The notes beneath the pieces are model-generated. The model was not told the origin of the DNA and made no database searches. It saw only the letters and a program-made list of their open reading frames with translations. This document shows positions 19,801 through 26,700 of a stretch of DNA of 64,000 nucleotides, one piece after another; within the stretch, counting starts at the first letter, position 1, and the number at the start of each line of letters is the position of its first letter. The stretch is from positions 1 to 64,000 of the forward strand of contig DIYF01000127.1 in NCBI GenBank assembly GCA_002427745.1, in the 5' to 3' direction. Both the position numbers and the translations under genes were made by a program. The DNA comes from Roseivirga sp. UBA6061 (GTDB lineage Bacteria; Bacteroidota; Bacteroidia; Cytophagales; Cyclobacteriaceae).

Positions 19801-20244
19801 AGTGATCTTGTTCAGACCAGTACAACCAGCTATTCTTTCCTGATCACCCGTACGGAGAACATTGCAGATGTTATGATTGGTGCAGGTGCTGTTGAGGATT
19901 TGGCCGGAAACCCTAATACTGATTCCAATCAGCTTACACTGAATACCAGCTCCGTTCCAGCCGGTGATATCGTCACCGGTTTACCTGAGCTGGCCATGGT
20001 GGAAGAGGTGAGGGTTTACCCGAATCCTGCCAGTGAGATCCTGAACATCGATTTGTCAGAACTCAGCACAAAAGAGGTAAACATCTATCTGTACAATGCG
20101 GCTGGCATACCCGTATATAAAAGGGAGCTGTATAAGGATAAAAAGCTGCAAATGGATGTCTCTGACTACCCGAGTGGTATGTACATACTGCATTTGAATA
20201 ATGGAGCACGGAGTGTAAGAAAGAAGGTTATGGTCAAGAAGTAG
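10870..20244 (+). CDS. Giant T9SS-secreted NHL-propeller / Ig-repeat surface protein
   Basis: A 3124-residue secreted protein. Order from the ATG at 10870: signal peptide ending LFCQS; first half of a putative Ig domain ending FPSWLSL; 12 NHL-type blades (residues about 161-797); the second Ig half; a second He_PIG-like start ending LPDWLSL; 6 blades (888-1217); an adhesin-type Ig domain with VTGTPQLALETG (about 1258-1377); Calx-beta (about 1378-1492); cadherin-like (about 1493-1594); a third LPSWLSL; 12 blades (1646-2289); cadherin-like (about 2328-2428); five 101-residue Ig repeats (2431-2935); one more Ig-like domain; and a type A T9SS sorting domain starting VRVYPNPA (about 3045-3124). 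It is probably an anchored adhesin or recognition protein. The open frame extends to a TTG at 10837, but the signal peptide favours 10870. Gene ends at a strong hairpin. Confidence 0.93.
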   Translation: MPSVSPTEILRAPAGRLKFIVGLLLVPFSLFCQSNQVASSYPDIPVYTTESDISIFLRGKAGQDEIVKPVSGLPGWMKPGGPENHMDNPAIVSESEDEIPVNLNRTIYHAPSFASDPVTLLSEEQLYIYNIRITSPDGSAYNVTGNFPSWLSLNADQGQEVTTIAGSYQSTFTDGTGTEASFSNPYGIDVDNGGNVYIADYNYNRIRKISPSGEVTTLAGSGLPTYQDGLQALAAFNKPSDLVVDASGTVFVSDQDNYAIRKVTASGQVSTLAGGNGSGTVDGAGTIARFGEIKSLDIDDEGNLYVADRGNRSIRKISPEGLVSTFAGSGALGSADGTGTNASFGNLEGIVLDNDDNLYVTDGYARNVRKITSAGVVTTLAGSGSRVTVDGTGTEASFFNLNGIDVDDEGNVYVAEYSRGTIRKITPEGVVTSVVGGDSGVDAVYSALGIVWEPGGTIYATDAIGNHVYKVRPDNVIELIAGGASGTLRNGALREATLDSPHDLVIDELSGNIFFTERGNHVIRKISPDGQVSTFAGSGTMGFADGSPEEASFNFPAGIVINSAGYLFVADIVNNRIRMINPNGNVSTFAGSGEAAYADGTGEGASFNGPRGLEMDADGNLYVSDMFNARIRKVTPDGVVTTLAGSGVWNFQDGTGTEAAFVQPMGLSMGPDGDLYVADQGNNRIRKITSGGVVTTVAGSGSFGSEDGAAGSASFANPENVLADDQGNIYVAERSRIRLITPDGTVSTFAGSGNAGATDGTGTSATLGGPFGMVFNAEEDILVADEGSHLIRKVSVAGVSLTGEPTGQAGTHEVSLTVTDGNGGSSDQNFTVTVTDNQAPEFTSTPGTGVEPNASYKYKVEVEDANGDAVTISAPVLPDWLSLTSQMVITTIAGGNGEVFREGTGTEAGFRDPRDLVVDRAGNAYIADSRAHVIRKVDKEGVVTTFAGEPFDPGITEGTGTAARLAGPIGLAIDAEDNLYVASSGYWASSSSRIYKAVQKISPDGEVSLIAGGYKERYEDGSGTDAAFTYPNALTMDDFGNLYMVDNLRIRKITQDGLVTTLAGNGSTDGVNGTGTLASFETYPEDIVTDKAGNVYVSDGDLIRKITPEGVMTTYAGFDGSGYVDGALADARFNRIGSLSRDNEDNIYVGDDGNYRIRKIDTNGMVSTIAGQGTFGQTDGPVDEAYLNPPSGLFAKNRNAIFMIDHVKESYRKIVLDHCLEGAPGQDFGDHNVTLRAEDGNGGTAMQSFIVTAFDETPRVINVSSDFSNGTYGYNNLMRVYIEFDEIVLVTGTPQLALETGEVDGTMDYESGSGSKVLTFRYVVEGGDFTTDLAYKSVNALSAGESIKGENGKDAILTLPSPGSEGSLSGNKDISLNAIPNVTAVLTQTEVTEGKDENISYRINFSHVSKSTVTLEIEVSGSATRGQDYASFFIDLGTEVFPPNYGGGTYGLQISDDNLREGDENIIIEVRSITNAVLTSPAQAVLNIIDDEVFVFTSSSEVYFEERGSGVVYQAEVTDANADRVQFSLGDAGDEAQFAIDQSTGEVTFKTAPDFDSPTDLDQNNQYDIQIKAGDGTYEDTWSVSVFVTKILDSDIMITTRPELEVTHGEDYAYHVRAIDANGGTIQYEADLPSWLSLGVPQAGESSIIAGSARSTFADGTGTESSFFGPTGVDVDAAGNIYVADSFFNRIRKITPQGVVTTIAGTGLTGFTQGPGTEAKLFSPTDLVLDDAGNIYFVESLNRSIRKISPSGVISVVAGPLVREEGYTDGTGTEVRFGLISAIDIDAQGNLYAADRGNRRIRKITPEGVVSTLAGSGNFTHEDGTGTLASFMNFSGLTVGADGNIYTTDFFRQAIRKTTQEGVVTTFVGSGDRETVDGTGTSASFANIGHIDSDASGNLYVTDKTDQLVRKVTPEGVVTTIMGGSSPVNVNVLGEYALNGIAIDSFGNIITSDNINNRIYKLNTSNMASVVAGGQKISHKDGPALEATFNFIYDVVTDSKGNMYVADGVNHVIRKISKDGVVSTFAGSGEAGNADGTGTQANFNGPRGIALFDDSILYVADTENNSIRRIDIDGVVTTLAGSGLAEFSDGTGTNASFNFPIEIETGAEGLIYVADYRNHRIRKITPEGVVTTLAGSGNREFADGTGSLASFNYPFDIAIDADNNVFVGDDLNKRVRKVTPEGVVTTFAGNDTRDQEDGSGTEASFRSPRHLVFDKAGNLYVTDNGILRGITPNGEVSSFARMIEVEGEEESTLFDGGLGNLAVDHNGDLIIAELGNFRIRRISPSGVVISGKADGTVGEHEVSIDVANDFGGTDQQIFTITVVDKTAPMFTSAESVDYAENRTDVAYTATATDNDVNAVITYSLGTGNDESLFNIDGTTGELSFIVPPDFEIPTDADTDNNYVIQLMASDGLNEVGQLVTISVTDVLEDITPPNKPLITGISDDTGISDSDGITNDRHIEISGKAEPLATVEVSTQYGPLRSVQADAQGDWLLDITDITLVEIKVNLTAEAVDQAGNRSQKSDAFALTPDFTAPARPVITGISEDTGKSDSDGITNDKHITVKGTAEPLSMVEVSTQFGPLRNAETDVNGEWVLDITDITLVELVVDLTAKAVDLAGNRSAASDSFELTPDFTAPAKPVITGITEDTGRSDIDGVTNDKHIIISGTAEPNSEVEVSSQYGTLRSTQTDANGDWLLDITDITLLEIQVRLTAESIDLAGNHSQKSDVFVLTPDFTAPARPVIVGISDDTGGSSTNGVTNDKNITINGTAEPLSMVEVSTQYGPLRSVQVDGQGDWLLDITDITLVELVVNLTARAVDLAGNRSLASDPFVLTPDFTPPAKPVITGISEDTGSSSTDGVTNDKHITISGTAEPDSRVEVSSQYGPLRSTQTDTDGNWLLDITDITLFEIKVNLIAEAIDLAGNRSAGSDVFTLTPDFTAPGVTISIESSTPTGHTIIALFDEEVNELSLEKISVTGGIASDLVQTSTTSYSFLITRTENIADVMIGAGAVEDLAGNPNTDSNQLTLNTSSVPAGDIVTGLPELAMVEEVRVYPNPASEILNIDLSELSTKEVNIYLYNAAGIPVYKRELYKDKKLQMDVSDYPSGMYILHLNNGARSVRKKVMVKK
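11350..13267 (+). repeat. NHL block 1: twelve blades
   Basis: Twelve in-frame repeats of about 54 codons, each reading roughly V-[ST]-T-x-A-G-S-G, then DGTGTEASF, then GNLYVAD and IRKI[ST]P. Twelve blades equal two six-bladed propellers. Blade 6 is short and degenerate (VTSVVGGDSG). The block is framed by FPSWLSLN on the left and GEPTGQAGTHEVSL on the right. Confidence 0.85.
13531..14520 (+). repeat. NHL block 2: six blades
   Basis: Six blades of the same NHL type, enough for a single six-bladed propeller. It is framed by LPDWLSL on the left and GAPGQDFGDHNVTL on the right. Blade 2 has a serine-rich insertion (YWASSSSRIY). Confidence 0.85.
15805..17736 (+). repeat. NHL block 3: twelve blades
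   Basis: Twelve blades that align in register with block 1: blade 1 begins AGSARSTFADGTGTESSF versus AGSYQSTFTDGTGTEASF, blade 6 is again the short degenerate one, and blade 7 again ends NHVIRKIS. The block is framed by LPSWLSL and GKADGTVGEHEVSI. This indicates duplication of the entire 12-blade module. Confidence 0.85.
18160..19674 (+). repeat. Five tandem 303-bp Ig-like repeats
   Basis: Five exact-length units of 303 bp (101 codons), each from [TA]-P-x-[KR]-P-[LV]-I through WLLDITDITL to LTPDF. Units 1, 2 and 4 share AEPLxxVEVSTQ(Y/F)GPLR; units 3 and 5 share AEPxSxVEVSSQYGxLRSTQTD. Units 1 and 4 are nearly identical at DNA level over about 100 bases, pointing to recent recombination between repeats. 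Confidence 0.9.
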
Positions 20245-20270
20245 GCATTCCTTTGTGGGAGTAATCAGCC

Positions 20271-20310
20271 TTTGGTATTTATAACCTAAGCATAGGTTAT
20301 AAATACCAAA
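20271..20310. terminator. Bidirectional terminator between convergent genes
   Basis: A perfect 18-bp stem, TTTGGTATTTATAACCTA against TAGGTTATAAATACCAAA, with loop AGCA. It lies 26 bases after the giant gene and its right arm encodes the last residues (FWYL) and stop of the convergent glycosyltransferase gene. The long stem should stop transcription from both sides. Confidence 0.75.
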
Positions 20311-21307
20311 AGTCCCGTCCCATTTTCAAACCGAGGCTTCCCAGGTATTTCTCCAGTTTGATGCGTTCCTTTTCCGGGGGGTAAACGGCTATCAGAAGTT
20401 TGGTTCCCGTCATTTGCTCTATATGGCTGAAATGACTGACAGCAGTGCCCTGAATGCCTTCCCGGTATTTCTCAGGGCTCAGGTCCATCCAGGTAAAGGC
20501 CTGATGGTGATTGTTCAGTATGGCTGCTGTAAGTCGTCCTTTGGTGCCTGCGCCCCAAAGCACAAGCTCATGTTCCTGCAGTGTATGCTTCAGGAAATGA
20601 CTGATTTTCAGCCGAAAGAAGTGATTCTGGTCGTATAGCTCAGAATTGCGGGAGGTGCGCTCAGGGTGCTCCCGCCATAGTAAGGTGGTCTCGGACAGAC
20701 TGTGAATGCTGAACCCGCATGCAAACCACCGGAGTACCAGGTGATAATCTTCCGGGTAGGAGAGCGGAGCAAAACCTCCGATCTCTCTCAGGTCTGAGGT
20801 TCTGCACATCCAGTTAGGAGAGGCGATCACACATTCTCTGTATATCCACTGCCAGTGATCATCCAGGTTCGTCCTTTCGTTAAGCCAGTTTTGATAGCTG
20901 ATATAGCCTTCAGAAACAGGTTCAGTACCAAAATATTTGACTCTCCCTGTGACTACAGTTTTTTGTGATAGCCTGGAAATGGCTTCGGTCATAAGCTCAA
21001 GACGGTTTTCAGGCATAATATCATCACCGTCCATTCTTGTAATAAACTCACCTCTGCAGTGGTCTAGGGCCAGTGACAGGGCAGGGGTGATACCTGAATC
21101 GGGATTCTGAAAGACGAATATCCTGGTATCATCTGAGGCATGCTGTTCTAAAATCTTCCGGGTATTGTCGGTTGAACCATCATCGACAACAATCAGCTCC
21201 CAAAATGAAAATGTCTGCCTTCTTATCGAAGACAGACACTCATGAAGATATTTACCAGCGTTTTTCACCGGCATAATTATGCTTACCATGGTCAAAGGAT
21301 GGTTCAT
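20297..21307 (-). CDS. GT2 glycosyltransferase with C-terminal Rossmann-like domain
   Basis: Residues 7-230 form a GT-A family 2 glycosyltransferase: SIIMPVKNAGKYLHECLSSI, VVDDGSTDN and the metal-binding RMDGDDIMP (DxD-type) motif are all present, and PEDYHLVLRW fits the acceptor side. Residues about 245-336 are a separate domain starting LVLWGAGTKGR, a glycine-rich nucleotide-binding loop like the C-terminal domain of some sugar methyltransferases. It probably transfers a sugar onto a surface polysaccharide or glycoprotein. The gene stands alone, convergent to the giant gene. The C-terminal four residues and the stop lie in a terminator hairpin. Confidence 0.9.
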   Translation of the reverse strand: MNHPLTMVSIIMPVKNAGKYLHECLSSIRRQTFSFWELIVVDDGSTDNTRKILEQHASDDTRIFVFQNPDSGITPALSLALDHCRGEFITRMDGDDIMPENRLELMTEAISRLSQKTVVTGRVKYFGTEPVSEGYISYQNWLNERTNLDDHWQWIYRECVIASPNWMCRTSDLREIGGFAPLSYPEDYHLVLRWFACGFSIHSLSETTLLWREHPERTSRNSELYDQNHFFRLKISHFLKHTLQEHELVLWGAGTKGRLTAAILNNHHQAFTWMDLSPEKYREGIQGTAVSHFSHIEQMTGTKLLIAVYPPEKERIKLEKYLGSLGLKMGRDFWYL

Positions 21308-21340
21308 TCAGTCAGAAACCTGAATTTACCAAATTAGTCC

Positions 21341-22750
21341 CTACACCTTTACCATTTTCCATTTGCCTTTTCTGAACCACCACATCGAAACAATGGCGAT
21401 CAGTACCTCTGCCAGTGTAATGGCAAGGAAAACTCCCAGCGGCCCCCATTCGAATGTAATAGCAGCCAGGTAGGCAAATGGCAGCTGGAAAACCCAGAAG
21501 CAGAAGAAGTTAATCACGGTAGGAGTCTTTGTGTCTCCCGCACCATTAAACGACTGCGTTACGACCATGCCATAGGCATAGAAAACGTATCCCGCTGTGA
21601 TGATCTGAAGACTCAGGGCTCCTGCGTCAATTACGGCAGAGTTATCCGTGAAGAGGCCCAGGATATACCTGGCTCCAAAAAGATAGCCCAGCGATACAAT
21701 GATCATAAAGATGGCATTGTACTTACCGGTTTTCCATACTGATTTCTCTGCTCTGTCGGGTTGACCGGCCCCCAGGTTTTGGCCTACCAGTGTAGCTGCT
21801 GCGTTACTCATACCCCAGGAGGGCATAAGCGTAAACAGAAGCACTCTGATAGAAAGGGTATAACCGGCCAGTACATCGCTGCCGAATTCTGACATGATCC
21901 GCATCAGAAATACCCAGCTGGAAGTGCCAATCAGGAACTGACCAATGCCTCCCAGAGATACTTTGATCAGGTTCATCATGACCTGGGCTCTGAACACGAT
22001 GTCTTTGATCGCTATTTTGATCTTTCCCCATCCGAAAAAGAGAATAAGCAATTGTCCGAGTACTGCCGTACCACGGCCAATATTGGTCGCGATACCGGCA
22101 CCCATAACGCCATATTCAGGAATCGGTCCGAAGCCGAATATGAACATGGGGTCCAGTATGATGTTAATCACATTTGAGAATACCAGTGTCCACATAGCAA
22201 TAGAGGCATCTCCTGCACCACGGAAAATAGCATTGATCAAAAAGAGCAGCATAATGGTCACATTGCCACCGATCAGAAGCTGAGTGTAGCGGTAACCTTC
22301 CTCAATCAGATCAGGTTCAGCACCCATCAGACCAAGGATCTCCCTGGGGTAAATGATACCGATAGCTCCGACTATAGCAGCCACTACTACGCCCAGCATA
22401 ATAGCCTGAACGGCCGCCTGTGAGGCTCCTTTTGTATCTTTTTCACCGATTCTGCGAGCTACAACTGCTGTGGCCGCCATGCTCAGGCCTATAGCCACAG
22501 CATATACCAGTGTAATTACCGACTCGGTAAGCCCTACAGTAGCAATTGCGTTTACACTTACCTGAGAAACGTAGGCTACATCGACCAGTGCGAAAATGGA
22601 CTCCATGAGCATTTCTGCAATCATGGGGATAGACAGCATAAAGATCGCCTTGCGAATGCTGCCGGTGGTAAAGTCTTTCTCTTTTCCACTGATGGCGTCA
22701 ATGAAATACAGAAATAGCTTACCTATAGATAGTTTAGATTGTTGTGTCAT
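21341..22750 (-). CDS. MATE family efflux transporter
   Basis: This 469-residue membrane protein has about twelve predicted membrane segments and the two repeated halves of the MATE (multidrug and toxic compound extrusion) family. N-terminal landmarks are SIPMIAEMLMESIFALVDVAYVSQVS and AVVARRIGEKD; the second half begins near SLGGIGQFLIGTSSWVFLMRI, with VGQNLGAGQPDRAE typical of the loop after segment 8. It exchanges Na+ or H+ for organic cations or metabolites; the substrate cannot be told. It lies 157 bases downstream of the sirtuin gene on the same strand and may be expressed separately. Confidence 0.92.
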   Translation of the reverse strand: MTQQSKLSIGKLFLYFIDAISGKEKDFTTGSIRKAIFMLSIPMIAEMLMESIFALVDVAYVSQVSVNAIATVGLTESVITLVYAVAIGLSMAATAVVARRIGEKDTKGASQAAVQAIMLGVVVAAIVGAIGIIYPREILGLMGAEPDLIEEGYRYTQLLIGGNVTIMLLFLINAIFRGAGDASIAMWTLVFSNVINIILDPMFIFGFGPIPEYGVMGAGIATNIGRGTAVLGQLLILFFGWGKIKIAIKDIVFRAQVMMNLIKVSLGGIGQFLIGTSSWVFLMRIMSEFGSDVLAGYTLSIRVLLFTLMPSWGMSNAAATLVGQNLGAGQPDRAEKSVWKTGKYNAIFMIIVSLGYLFGARYILGLFTDNSAVIDAGALSLQIITAGYVFYAYGMVVTQSFNGAGDTKTPTVINFFCFWVFQLPFAYLAAITFEWGPLGVFLAITLAEVLIAIVSMWWFRKGKWKMVKV

Positions 22751-22907
22751 TATTTGAGAATTATGTATTGAAGAAAAAAAGTGTAGGGTACCCGGTTATA
22801 TGCAGGCCGGGAGGGTGACCATCGCACTGGTGGCGGATATGGTAAACACAATTCTCATAACTTCATGATGCTGCAAAAGTGCATCTTTTTTTTTGAAGTG
22901 CAAGCAC

Positions 22908-23603
22908 TTAAAGGTATTTGCTCAATAAAATTTCTTTGAGCAGGGGCATGCCCACCGTGGCTTTCTCGGTAATAAAACGAAAGTTCGGAAGCTCTCGGAT
23001 GTCTGGCTTATTGGGGTCTACCAGGAATACAGGAGTGTTGGGTCTGGTATAGTTGACCAGCCCCGCAGCAGGGTAAACGACAAGGGAAGTACCTACCACC
23101 AGCATGATATCAGCTGCCTGGGCAATGTCAATGGCCTCATCCATCATAGGCACTGCTTCGCCAAACCAGATGATATGTGGTCTTAGCTGGGATCCTTTTT
23201 CACAAAGATCTCCCAGTTTCAGTTCCCAGTAATCCATGTCATATACCAGCGATTCATCGACTGTACTGCGGCATTGCATAAGCTGACCGTGAAGGTGTAA
23301 TACATGACTGGAACCCGCCTGTTCATGTAAATTGTCTACGTTCTGGGTGATGATCGAGACATCAAAATGTTCTTCCAGCTCTTTAAGCACTTCATGGCCC
23401 CGGTTGGGTGCCACCTCCATGGCTTGTTTTCTCCGCTGATTGTAAAATTCCATCACCAGATCAGGGTTGGCATTCCACCCCTCTGGTGTGGCTACTTCCA
23501 TCACGTCATGTCCTTCCCACAGGCCATTTGAATCTCTGAAGGTTCGCAGACCGCTTTCGGCACTGATCCCTGCTCCTGTAAGTACCACCAGCCTCTTTTT
23601 CAT
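22908..23603 (-). CDS. Sir2-family NAD-dependent protein deacylase (zinc-reduced)
   Basis: A 231-residue sirtuin that removes acyl groups from lysine using NAD+. Visible motifs: GAGISAESGLRTFRD (NAD binding, residues 10-24), TQNVDNLHEQAG (87-97), catalytic His105 in HLHG, and VVGTSLVVYPAA. Tyr54 and Arg57 in EFYNQRR match the Tyr/Arg pair of CobB/SIRT5-type enzymes, which favours succinyl- or malonyl-lysine. The small domain has only two cysteines (111 and 134) where the zinc ribbon normally has four, so zinc binding is probably lost. The length is normal. Upstream lies the divergent surface-protein gene. Confidence 0.92.
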   Translation of the reverse strand: MKKRLVVLTGAGISAESGLRTFRDSNGLWEGHDVMEVATPEGWNANPDLVMEFYNQRRKQAMEVAPNRGHEVLKELEEHFDVSIITQNVDNLHEQAGSSHVLHLHGQLMQCRSTVDESLVYDMDYWELKLGDLCEKGSQLRPHIIWFGEAVPMMDEAIDIAQAADIMLVVGTSLVVYPAAGLVNYTRPNTPVFLVDPNKPDIRELPNFRFITEKATVGMPLLKEILLSKYL

Positions 23604-23658
23604 AATGTGCTTTAAATTATCTCAAACAAAGGAAACGGCAGCGCGTTAACCTAAGAAA

Positions 23659-23695
23659 GCCTTAATATACATCCTTTAATCAGGTATATTAAAGC
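23659..23695. promoter_or_regulatory. Inverted repeat in the divergent promoter region
   Basis: GCCTTAATATAC and GTATATTAAAGC are complementary except for one base, spaced by 13 bases. The structure lies between the sirtuin gene and the T9SS type B surface protein, 22 bases before the latter's start. It could be an operator or a leader hairpin. Confidence 0.4.
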
Positions 23696-23717
23696 ACTGA
23701 GTTGTCTTCAATATAAC

Positions 23718-26700
23718 ATGCCCCGATCTCTTAGATGCCTGCTTTGTAATCTGCCGATGTACATGCTTGTGCTGGCATGTCTGTATTCGGTGGAAGCGCG
23801 GGCACAAACGGGCACTACCAAGGGCAAAGAGTTCTATGTCAGCGTAATGCCCAATGCTTCCAATACCAATGACAATGAGGTGAGGGTTTACCTGGCGACA
23901 CTGAATGACGCTAATGTGAATGTTGAGGTGATTGACAGAAACTTTACCCAGAGTTTCTTTATGACAGCGAATTCTTCCTTTATCATAGACATTCCCACCA
24001 CGTATTTTCCCTCGCAGTCAGAAGTCATAGAGCAGATTGGTATCTACATAGAAGCTGATGCGGAAATCAGTGTCTTTGCCATTAACCAGGCGGCAGCTAC
24101 CTCAGATGCCAGCATGATTTTGCCTTATGCTTCATTGGGAGATGACTATCTGATTCATACCTATCAGGTACCGCCACCACAGTCCAGTATTACCCCCAGC
24201 CAGTTTGTAGTACAGGCCACAGAGGACTCGACCGTGGTAGAGATCAATTTCTCGGCTGATATCACCAGTCAGAGCCAGACAACCTACAATGCCGGGGAGA
24301 CCATTGAAGTGGAGCTGCAGAGAGGTGAGCAGATCATTTACTTTTCCACGGGGGATCTTACCGGAACCAGAGTTCGCAGTAAGCCTGAGCCTGATAAGCC
24401 CTGTAAGAAAATTGCCGTGTTTGCAGGACATGTCACTACCCTGGTTGGTGAAGAAGGCATGCCGGGACCTGATCACCTCTATAACCAAATGTACCCGGTA
24501 GGAGATTGGGGCAGAGAATATGTAGTGCTGCCACTTGAAACCCGGTTTGCAGGAGATCCTGTGAAAGTGCTGGCGTCAGAAGATAATACCACGGTGACCA
24601 TTGACGGTAATGCGACTATCACGCTCGACAGGGGAGAATCCACCATATTTGATATTACGGCTCCCACCTACATCAATGGTAGTAAACCTGTTTCCGTATT
24701 GCAGCTCACCAAGGGGCGAAGTGTTGATCGGGATATTAGAGGGAATGAGTTTGCAGACCCCTTGATGATGGCGGTAAGCCCGGCTAACCAGATAGTGCAG
24801 GAGCTGGCTTTTATTCTGATGACCAACTTCAGGATGAGACGCCACTTTGTACAGGTAGTTACACCTACGCAGAACCTTTCGGTATTTCTGAACGATCAGG
24901 ATATCAGCGACCGTTTTTCAACTGTACCTGGTAATCCTGATTACTCACATGCCTCGTTTTCACTCAACCCCGGTTTTTACCGCATGTCGTCACCCAATGG
25001 GTTTGTAGGGCATGCCTACGCTTTCGGAGAGGCCGAATCCATTGGCTATGCACTGGGGGGAGACCTGGGTGATTTCGATGTAGAAGTGATAGATCCGCAG
25101 TTTGGAGAAGTCACAGGAGGTAATTTTACGGGCACCGTCTGTGAGGCTTCTGAAATGACCTTCAGGGTGACCTCTGAGATTCCTATCCTCAAAGACACCT
25201 ATACACTTTTCCAGTGGGATATGGGAAACGGAGTGATTCTGGAAGGAGATGAAGTACAATATCAGTTTCCGGGCCCGGGTACTTACCCCATTCGCATGAC
25301 GGCCTCCAAGGGAAGCAATCCCTGCAGCAACCTGTTTGTTGACAGGCTCATTGAGGTAGTGCCCGATGGTGTAGACGGTATTGACGGTCCGGTCTCGGTC
25401 TGTCCCGATGTGCAGGATATTGCTTATGCTGTGGTAGGAGATCTGCCCGGTTATACCTATCAGTGGTTTGTCGATGGCGGTACGATTGACGGCAGCGATA
25501 CAGGCCTGAGTGTTGTGGTCGACTGGAGTATCAGTGAGCCCGATGCCAGAGTCAGAGTACTGGCCAGATCACCGACAGGCTGTCTCAGCGACACCGTAGA
25601 CCTGCCCATTGTGCTGAATGAATTCCTTCAGCCGGCCGTTCCCCGCGGACCCGACCAACTGTGTACCCTGGATATAGGCAGTGTGGTGTATTCCACGCCA
25701 AATGCTACCGGTTCAGTGTACACCTGGGAGGTGGAAGGAGGTACCATTACCTCCGGACAAGGCACCAATACCGTGACCGTCAACTGGGAGGGCATAGGGA
25801 CACATGCCATTTGGTATGGAGAAAGTACTACCACAACCAGCAGTCTTTGTGATGGTGTTTCTCCGAGACTGGAAGTCACAGTATTCGAGCCCTTATTGAG
25901 TGATGCTGCCATCAGTCCGGTCTCCTGCTTTGGAGAAGAAGATGGTGGGGCCACCATGAATACCTCCGGTGGGCTGGCACCCTACAGCTACCGGTGGAGT
26001 ACAGGAGAAACGAGCCCCGGCATTACACAAAAGGCAGCTGCAACCTATACCGTCACGATTACTGATGCGCTGGGCTGCGAACTGATAGAGACTGCCATTG
26101 TAACGGAACCACCTCTACTTTCGGGTTTTATGGAACTGCAGGATGCCGTTTGTAACGGAGAAAGAGGCTTTGCCATTGCGAGGGTAGAAGGAGGGACCGC
26201 TCCCTATACCTATCACTGGAGTACCGGGGTATCTACGAGCAGTAGCAGACTGGACGGGCTGTCTATGGGAAGCTATTTTGTTCGGGTGACGGATGCGAAT
26301 GATTGTGAAATTAACCTGAATTTCGCGTTGAGCGAACCGGCAGCCCTGGTAGCTGAATTTACCATGGAGCAGGCTTGTCCGGGTGTGCCTGACGGCAGTC
26401 TTTCCCTGAGCGTTTCAGGAGGTACAGAGCCCTATACCTATAACTGGGAAGTGAACCCGGGAGAAACCTCAAGCCTGCTGGGAGAGTTGACAGATGGTAC
26501 TTACAGAGTGACTGTCATTGACGGAGCAGGCTGTGAACTGGAGCTTACGGGTCTGGTGACCAATGAAAGCCCTGTTGTTCGTTTTCCCACAGCTTTTTCC
26601 CCCAATGGAGATGGTGTAAATGAGGTATTCGGTGCCGTGTTCAACTGTGCCCTTGACTTCAGTATGGTAGTTTATAATCGTTGGGGCACCGTGGTATTCG

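Noticed and set aside
22867..22894. GATGC/GCATC stem followed by nine Ts on the + strand
   Set aside because: The stem has only five base pairs and no + strand gene lies before it, so it is not called as a terminator.
22908..22909. AAGTGC/GCACTT inverted repeat at the sirtuin stop (22896-22909) as its terminator
   Set aside because: On the minus strand it is followed by As rather than Ts, so termination is not supported.
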